21,895 bases of DNA from a virus. The notes under the pieces are model-generated. The model saw only the letters and a program-made list of their open reading frames with translations. It was not told the DNA's origin and ran no database searches. The position numbers and the translations under genes are program-made. Numbering within the stretch: the first letter of the stretch is position 1; each line of letters opens with the position of its first letter. The stretch spans positions 1-21,895 of the IMG/VR virus record IMGVR_UViG_3300008735_000113; one strand, 5' to 3'. Positions 20,101 through 21,895 of the stretch are shown one piece after another.

Positions 20101-21895
20101 TTAGGACATTTACATAGTGAAAATACAAAAATTGACAAACAAGTAACGTATCAATATGAATTAGATACATTAGAACTTGATATAGGAAAACACGTTAAAG
20201 TAACATCAGCTGATACAGGAGGTTGGAAATTGTTTATGAAAACTTCTACAGGTTGGAAGAATGTTGGAACAGAAAACGGAACTATTAAATTATCAACTAA
20301 ACTGTATGATTATTCACAAGATGCAACAGGGTTTGCAGGACAAGATAATTTTGATGATAATTTCTTTGATCAAGAACCAACAAAAGAAACAAGAAAAATT
20401 TTAACTGCATTAAGAGATGACTTATTCATTAATAATCTTGCTGTAGAATATAATACATTATTCTTTACAGGTTTAAGAAAAGTATTATCTGAACAAACTT
20501 ATGTTGATTGGGTGTTTAAAACTTCATTTATGAATGCTAAAAATTCTGCAAGACAACTAGATCAAAGAAAAACCTACACAACAGGTACAGATGCTTGGGT
20601 TGAAAGTTATATTAATGAAGTAAAACCATTTCATACAAAATTAAGAGAATACAAATTAGGTTACACAGGTACAGATACAGAAGATGGAATGTTTACTGAT
20701 TTTGATAATCCACCATTTTATAGTGACAACGATGGAAAAATTAGAACGTTAAATGTATCAAGTGATACAAGTAAATTATCTGAATATCCTTGGCAGATGT
20801 GGAACGATTATCATAAAAAATATGTTTCATCTATTACTGTTGCGTCAGGAGGAGCAGGATATACTGTTGCACCTACTGTAACTATATTAGGAGGTACTGT
20901 TAATAGTACAGGGCCATTCCAAGTATTAGGTACAAGTAGTTCAGGTAGTACAAGCGGAACATATGGATATTACTATCCATTGTTTACAAGTGAGAAACAA
21001 GCACAAATTTTTGACACACAAAATAACAGTGGTTCAGGTGTAGCAAATTCATATACATTTGATGATTTCACAGGTACATTTTATATGCCTGCTAGTACAT
21101 CATTTACAGGACAAACTGCAAAATCTGGTGATTACAAAATGTACACAACACCAGACACAGATGCGGCAACTGCCACAGCAACAGTAAAAAATGGTGAAGT
21201 TACACAAATTATTGTAACAGGTAAAGGTAGAAATTATACAGCAACGCCAACTGTTGTAATTACAGGTGGAACCGATAGTGGAGCAAACGCATCTACTGTT
21301 GCTAAAGCATATGCAAATTTAAACAACGATCTTGTTAGAGATTTTGATGTTACAATGAAGTTTGACAGAATTAAATCTACGCACGATGTTGTAGATTGGG
21401 CGTCATCAACTTCTTATGCATATGGACAATTAATTAGATATAACAACGAATTATATAAAGCAACAAGTGCCTTTACGTCAACAACAAAATTTAAAGAAAG
21501 CATAGGAGATCTTTATAAAGTTTATGGTGATGAAACAGGTTTAACAGCATCAGACAGAGCAAAAGGTTTTTACACACCAACCGCAGGAATGCCAGGTAAT
21601 GAATTATCACAAATTATGGCAGGTGTTGATTACGGTGGAACAATGGTTACAGGATTATTGTTTTCACAAGGACAAGGATGGGATAAATCAGGTTGGTATG
21701 ATTTTCCTTGGGACGCTTATGGAACATCAAACATTAAAACATTTACAGCAGACGGAACAACTAGAACATTTACATTTGCTACTGCTCCAGCAACAACAGA
21801 TGTTTATCAAGTTTATATAAGTTCTGATGATAGTACACGTTTAAAATTAGACGATGTTATTAGAGGAGATGGATCAACAACTACATTTACTTTAA
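11197..21895 (+). CDS. giant virion structural protein in the gp7 position (baseplate wedge/fibre type), 3' end outside the window
   Basis: Open from the ATG at 11197 (overlapping the gp6 stop; AGGA at 11188-11191, spacing 5) to the last base: 3566 complete codons read in one frame without a stop, at least about 390 kDa. T4 gp7 is 1032 residues. The N-terminus (HLPAFYRTDSNTRFLSSTLD, then PLIQKGALERLDGFIGRQDA and YQLEPAVTY) and a later part (about 1735-1795: ESQQELAQRLIGYQSRDYLE, then NDVSQYKFYQGYIKEKGTQN) look like the large structural proteins that follow gp6 in marine T4-like phages. Order: conserved N-terminus; cupredoxin-like domain (206-294); beta modules A (688-762) and B (918-991); fibre-like beta regions; W..GD-type module (1665-1701); seven FG-GAP-like repeats (2103-2525); a Trp-rich region (about 2630-2680, HIGEVWWDLSKVKWLWYEQ); a VESYINEVKPFHTKLREYK stretch near 3140; two G-x-GY strands (3213, 3338); second W..G module (3401); partial module C (3513-end). 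The gp7 equivalence is inferred from position only. Confidence 0.82.
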   Translation, partial: MADNPTNALTNQEVVKQGNNEYRRTIQHLPAFYRTDSNTRFLSSTLDPLIQKGALERLDGFIGRQDAYTRKITDRYISATSRDRFAYQLEPAVTYTDKDTTSVNPEDQVKFTGTYDDYINQIKYFGGKVDNHDRLNKEKVYSWNPAIDYDKLVNYREYYWIPEGLNAIEIDTIGPSAVAEYKVEAWPDDGSSARAWNLLHRENERNPILTLYRGNTYKFIVNAKGHPLWIMTEPYKDKLSTDGSTSTLYTTGVTNNGTADGTVTFTVPTSAPDTLYYQCGNHDAMYGVLQIKTIDSNKKLNLANDIIGVKNYSLRTLDLSNGMKIKFKTSIVDPAYQNKEYYVEGVGDSITLTNIEDLMTPESYATETTILYDSVTYDSRPYAKAFYRPDTQDYITIKRDSLDQNAWSRYNRWFHRSVIERTAEINDFTPTLNETDRAKRPIIEFDSGLALYNHGTQAKKSVTLYDTVTTDAFSSVVNQTGYIVDGLSLAEGMRVVFAADTDPIVKNKIYDVNFVTAGDSTQVITLTEASDGTPANNESIFIEFGTVNQGKTFYYNSTTELWTTSQNKTKVNQQPLFGMWDNNDISFDDETKYINSTFAGAKVFAYAISDTSTTDTVLGLKVKYNTINNVGDIVFDSDHTSGTFTYKSDTTTVTKNLAEGHLHYTTGAGTHNSKSAWIERTNESKQRVIRTFIVDDTEKQLFPIDFYKDSVSLTDLEVSVLVNGIRKTLTTDYTLVDGTVNKYVKFVKELTVDDQVRIAGYSSADKVTTKGIYEVPENLSTNSVNAQLGTFTFGQILNHVRDIFDKNQDITGVTPGVSNLRDKPNARLKGGAIKQHQGTLLPAVFGLIDQESNVLSAIDYCNLEYEKWYDSFLTKAVGTAYEGVVADRVDEIIEAIGQGKNNTFPFYYDDMIGYGENVSVRSYTVQGASQTEYAIDSQFDITTPSNRAVYVYLNDVQLLLGTDYTFSTIDDSINITATLAVDDKIKIKDYSDTTGSYMPATPTKLGMYPKFTPEKFTDTTYITDTSVIRKHDGSFIKAYGDERDDLILELEKRIYNNCKTTYDATLLDINDVMPSAFASTEYTLQEVNDVMGSDFYVWAGRNNVQYLNNTQFTEGSPFTYNYAKSTDRVNNQSLPGHWRGIYKYFYDTDSPHTRPWEMLGHSEKPSTWEATYGVAPYTSGNTVLWDAIATQPGRYGKPEITSHLPVDASGNLLDPIAAKLVDNFDIPGRRAGWKFGDQAPAETSWRRASAYPFTIMKTLALTKPAKFFNLYFDLSRLSTNVSGNLIYTDTSIRTQLSTAKYHIETVTDNTTGTVTRYNTAGYQSFVVNYLSSRNLDPNIFYYKKMKNLSVQMAYKLGGFTDKDNLKVLTDSVSPGSTSGSKFVPDENYKILFRTSNPVESFYYSGVLIEKNTDIGIDGSTLLGGYKVLGYSTKKPYFNFYYPTKSITNKKVSVSDVEVERYSNYQETVQTIPYGYVFETIQDVSDFLFGYGKWLEEQGFKFDKYSNEIKETLNWQNAVKEFLFWTTQNWSAGSAITVSPAAEGFELDTNNSIVGKLRNLSGDYSSLDAGGRKLDIREMSTKRIGKTFDLEIKSQDVGLYNIALNTVQKEHILLFDNSTVFSDIIYDPYTGFRQQKLKLVGWKTAGWNGDYYAPGFVFDAAQITYWLKNTDYKVGDSVEYQGRFYVAKINHNSGTTFVTESWMLKLEKPAPQLIPNFDYKISQFNDFYNLESNNFDESQQELAQRLIGYQSRDYLENLFVNDVSQYKFYQGYIKEKGTQNAINKLLKAKYEESDITLDLYPEWMIRTGRIGNTDARENIQITLKDNEIVANPQSIELLGTSNDTKAYTRSLGVPADDFYSKPVEYTASSTFARYDYTTAGIDRDTIQVYKNAGYPQLTQVQHTAFNITELLNLDVNVLTQNDLIWVANKSNLDWDVYRFTSAGIKIQSLRSLNDSTQMEIIFTDSHGLSAGSTTTLPDYFAIVNSEETTLNQVYQVSSIPNHKTVIIDYTGESAFIPTLEDGSTADSYGNVYKFVSVRLSSMDNVNDLLSYNVYEDKNDAIEREGDKVFADADSLGLWRVYEKQDPYTTARILSPDTTTADQDFGYQIVARNDGRTVVVSAPTKGQGAVHFLFRSSSSAGTTFSTQSSVTMTENDDSTSKLGYSLSMSTDENFVVAGAPYTNTIGADGSTRFSDAGLVKIYLWEPTTFKYGILNTITPPTDVASQNFGWAHKICEPTASSTRSSSVKYMFVSAPGTGTDAGTVYMYEWGVGADGSTYDTWTQNLTITSSVPGTNKRFGHRLEANDNGDILAISSKAPGQAGKVEIYRRTSQSSDDSVHHSFTLVQTLEGTSSDGSSLNTQFGESLAMSKDGTTLIVGAPGYDDSSQADAGAIYYYKWDADGDSTLAYTLQQTIIAPDTQVNMKFGSTVDINDAGTRLVIGAEKFSNNREMLFDSGETTFDLQDTRFVDENVGSGGAYTATMYNTKFIIDDRLITTQVSANDDFGKGVCVIDNTVLVGAPDDDGNIGADGSSVVSNDGTVTQFDLTVNGEYAWKQLTYETSLIDINKLGQVFEFNKSTKQIRDYYDLYDPVKGRILGIADREIDIKTTWDPATYNVGDNANTKLAWAEDHIGEVWWDLSKVKWLWYEQDTQEYKTNNWGKTFPGSSIDIYEWTETILLPSEYNDPNVQAVNGIPLNETQYTVKQKYNSVLDGFVNYYYYWVKNKTSMPTNSVVQRKNTTAYITNLITNPQRFDFKYYAVTDTDKFLIYNVGNLINDNIILNADIRTNTFEGDAHSVWKLVREGDKFYRPGTQIETRWWDSLIGENSTGDKVPDPGLSVNERYGNNIRPRQSWYVDRYNALKETLDYANIILKKHQLIGTINLTNLDSKDLEPTAESLEWDAKVDTYADLTYINTADLSGTVKYLVSADETANGFWAIYTWDGTEWTRTKVQTYNTSKYWSYIDWYDISGDLGHLHSENTKIDKQVTYQYELDTLELDIGKHVKVTSADTGGWKLFMKTSTGWKNVGTENGTIKLSTKLYDYSQDATGFAGQDNFDDNFFDQEPTKETRKILTALRDDLFINNLAVEYNTLFFTGLRKVLSEQTYVDWVFKTSFMNAKNSARQLDQRKTYTTGTDAWVESYINEVKPFHTKLREYKLGYTGTDTEDGMFTDFDNPPFYSDNDGKIRTLNVSSDTSKLSEYPWQMWNDYHKKYVSSITVASGGAGYTVAPTVTILGGTVNSTGPFQVLGTSSSGSTSGTYGYYYPLFTSEKQAQIFDTQNNSGSGVANSYTFDDFTGTFYMPASTSFTGQTAKSGDYKMYTTPDTDAATATATVKNGEVTQIIVTGKGRNYTATPTVVITGGTDSGANASTVAKAYANLNNDLVRDFDVTMKFDRIKSTHDVVDWASSTSYAYGQLIRYNNELYKATSAFTSTTKFKESIGDLYKVYGDETGLTASDRAKGFYTPTAGMPGNELSQIMAGVDYGGTMVTGLLFSQGQGWDKSGWYDFPWDAYGTSNIKTFTADGTTRTFTFATAPATTDVYQVYISSDDSTRLKLDDVIRGDGSTTTFTL
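11812..12078 (+). other. cupredoxin-like domain with type 1 copper ligand pattern, inside the giant protein
   Basis: Residues 206-294. It starts with a beta strand pair (LTLYRGNTYKFIVNAKGHPLWIM read from about 209), continues with TVTFTVPTSAPDTLYYQC and ends with GVLQIKTI. Candidate copper ligands are H226 (in GHP), C279, H282 and M285; the last three are spaced C-x2-H-x2-M, the spacing I know from amicyanin (Cys92, His95, Met98). The fold and ligand set are those of small blue copper proteins; whether metal is bound in the virion is unknown. It could also serve as a plain beta-sandwich adhesin module. Confidence 0.68.
13258..13482 (+). repeat. beta module, copy A, inside the giant protein
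   Basis: Residues 688-762: starts VIRTFIVDDTEKQ, contains VSVLVNGIRKTLTTDYTLVD and ends LTVDDQVRIAGYS. It aligns by eye with copy B (13948-14169) in the core VxVxVNGxxxxLxTDYT...L..DD.I.I..YS. Such modules are common in phage fibre and baseplate proteins. The sequence identity is at protein level, not DNA level, so this is an old duplication or a reused fold. Confidence 0.6.
13948..14169 (+). repeat. beta module, copy B, inside the giant protein
   Basis: Residues 918-991: starts VSVRSYTVQGASQTEY, contains VYVYLNDVQLLLGTDYTFST and ends LAVDDKIKIKDYS. It pairs with copy A 230 residues upstream. The C-terminal end of the visible protein (from 21733) starts a similar pattern. Confidence 0.6.
16189..16299 (+). 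other. aromatic W..GD module, copy 1, inside the giant protein
   Basis: Residues 1665-1701 with pattern W-x7-VGD-x-V-x-Y-x-G-x-FY-x-A...TFV-x3-W. The arrangement of Trp and Tyr recalls small carbohydrate-binding modules of the CBM5/12 type found in phage and chitinase proteins. A degenerate second copy lies at 21397-21492. Fold assignment is by pattern only. Confidence 0.4.
17503..18777 (+). repeat. seven FG-GAP-like repeats (probable beta-propeller) inside the giant protein
   Basis: Repeat starts at residues 2103 (FGYQ), 2160 (LGYS), 2226 (FGWA), 2296 (FGHR), 2360 (FGES), 2423 (FGST) and 2502 (FGKG), spaced 57, 66, 70, 64, 63 and 79. Each has the pattern F-G-x3-(alternating hydrophobic)-x-D/N-G-(strand)-(G/S)-A-P, for example FGYQIVARNDGRTVVVSAPT and FGESLAMSKDGTTLIVGAPG; the sixth has GAE in place of GAP. 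Most are followed by a G-x-(V/I)-x-(I/M)-Y strand (GTVYMYEW, GAIYYYKW). This is the integrin-alpha-type FG-GAP repeat, and seven would close one propeller. In known proteins such propellers bind protein or glycan partners, sometimes with calcium; the Asp-rich loops here (DDSSQADAG, DDDGNIGADG) could do that. Confidence 0.75.
20833..21270 (+). repeat. two G-x-GY/APTV beta-strand repeats inside the giant protein
   Basis: ITVASGGAGYTVAPTVTILG from residue 3213 and IIVTGKGRNYTATPTVVITG from residue 3338 share the plan I-x-V-x2-G-x-G-x2-Y-x3-P-T-V-x-I-x-G-G, 125 residues apart. Such strands are frequent in phage fibre and baseplate proteins. Between them lies a Thr/Ser/Tyr-rich insert. Confidence 0.55.
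21397..21492 (+). other. aromatic W..G module, copy 2, inside the giant protein
   Basis: Residues 3401-3432: WASSTSYAYGQLIRYNNELY followed by KATSAFTSTTKF. Same layout as copy 1 (W, then Y-x-x-G, then Y-x-x-x-x-Y-x-A, then T..F), with the GD reduced to G. Confidence 0.38.

Noticed and set aside
1-21895. tRNA genes, CRISPR arrays, insertion sequences, attachment sites
   Set aside because: No cloverleaf, no regular direct repeats with spacers, no transposase or integrase motifs seen; almost every base is in a recognised reading frame.

Overview
The window is a piece of a T4-like contractile-tailed phage (myovirus) genome. It is AT-rich (by eye about one third G+C, not counted), densely packed, and built almost entirely of genes typical of this group. 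The gene order (gp55 beside gp47; then gp48-type, gp53, a large structural protein, gp5, gp25, gp6 and a gp7-position protein) and the protein style resemble marine T4-like phages of cyanobacteria or SAR11-type bacteria. The host is inferred, not shown.

Left arm, minus strand (1-1661): a late-transcription sigma factor related to T4 gp55, followed 3 bases later by a gp47-type SbcD/Mre11 nuclease subunit that runs off the left edge. Centre (1662-1799): a divergent intergenic region with an exact T4 late promoter (TATAAATA) firing rightward. Right arm, plus strand (1800-21895): a baseplate operon. A gp48/gp54-like tube-cap protein, gp53-like wedge protein, an 823-residue probable hub protein, gp5-like hub/spike protein without a lysozyme domain, and gp25-like wedge protein are joined end to end by overlaps or gaps of 0-2 bases. 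A second exact TATAAATA lies just before an enlarged gp6-like wedge protein. A giant ORF then starts at 11197 with a 1-base overlap and is still open at the end of the window (3566 full codons read without a stop).

How they fit together: the sigma factor would direct the phage-modified host polymerase to the two TATAAATA sites and so switch on the baseplate genes at the late stage. The gp47-type protein would work with gp46 (not in the window) in recombination and replication. The baseplate proteins would assemble into hub (gp5 and the 823-residue protein), wedges (gp53, gp25, gp6 and the giant protein) and tube cap.

The most unusual content is in the giant protein. It holds a cupredoxin-like domain with a complete apparent type 1 copper ligand set, seven FG-GAP-like repeats that could form one beta-propeller, and several repeated beta modules. 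No tRNA, CRISPR array, insertion sequence or convincing terminator was seen.
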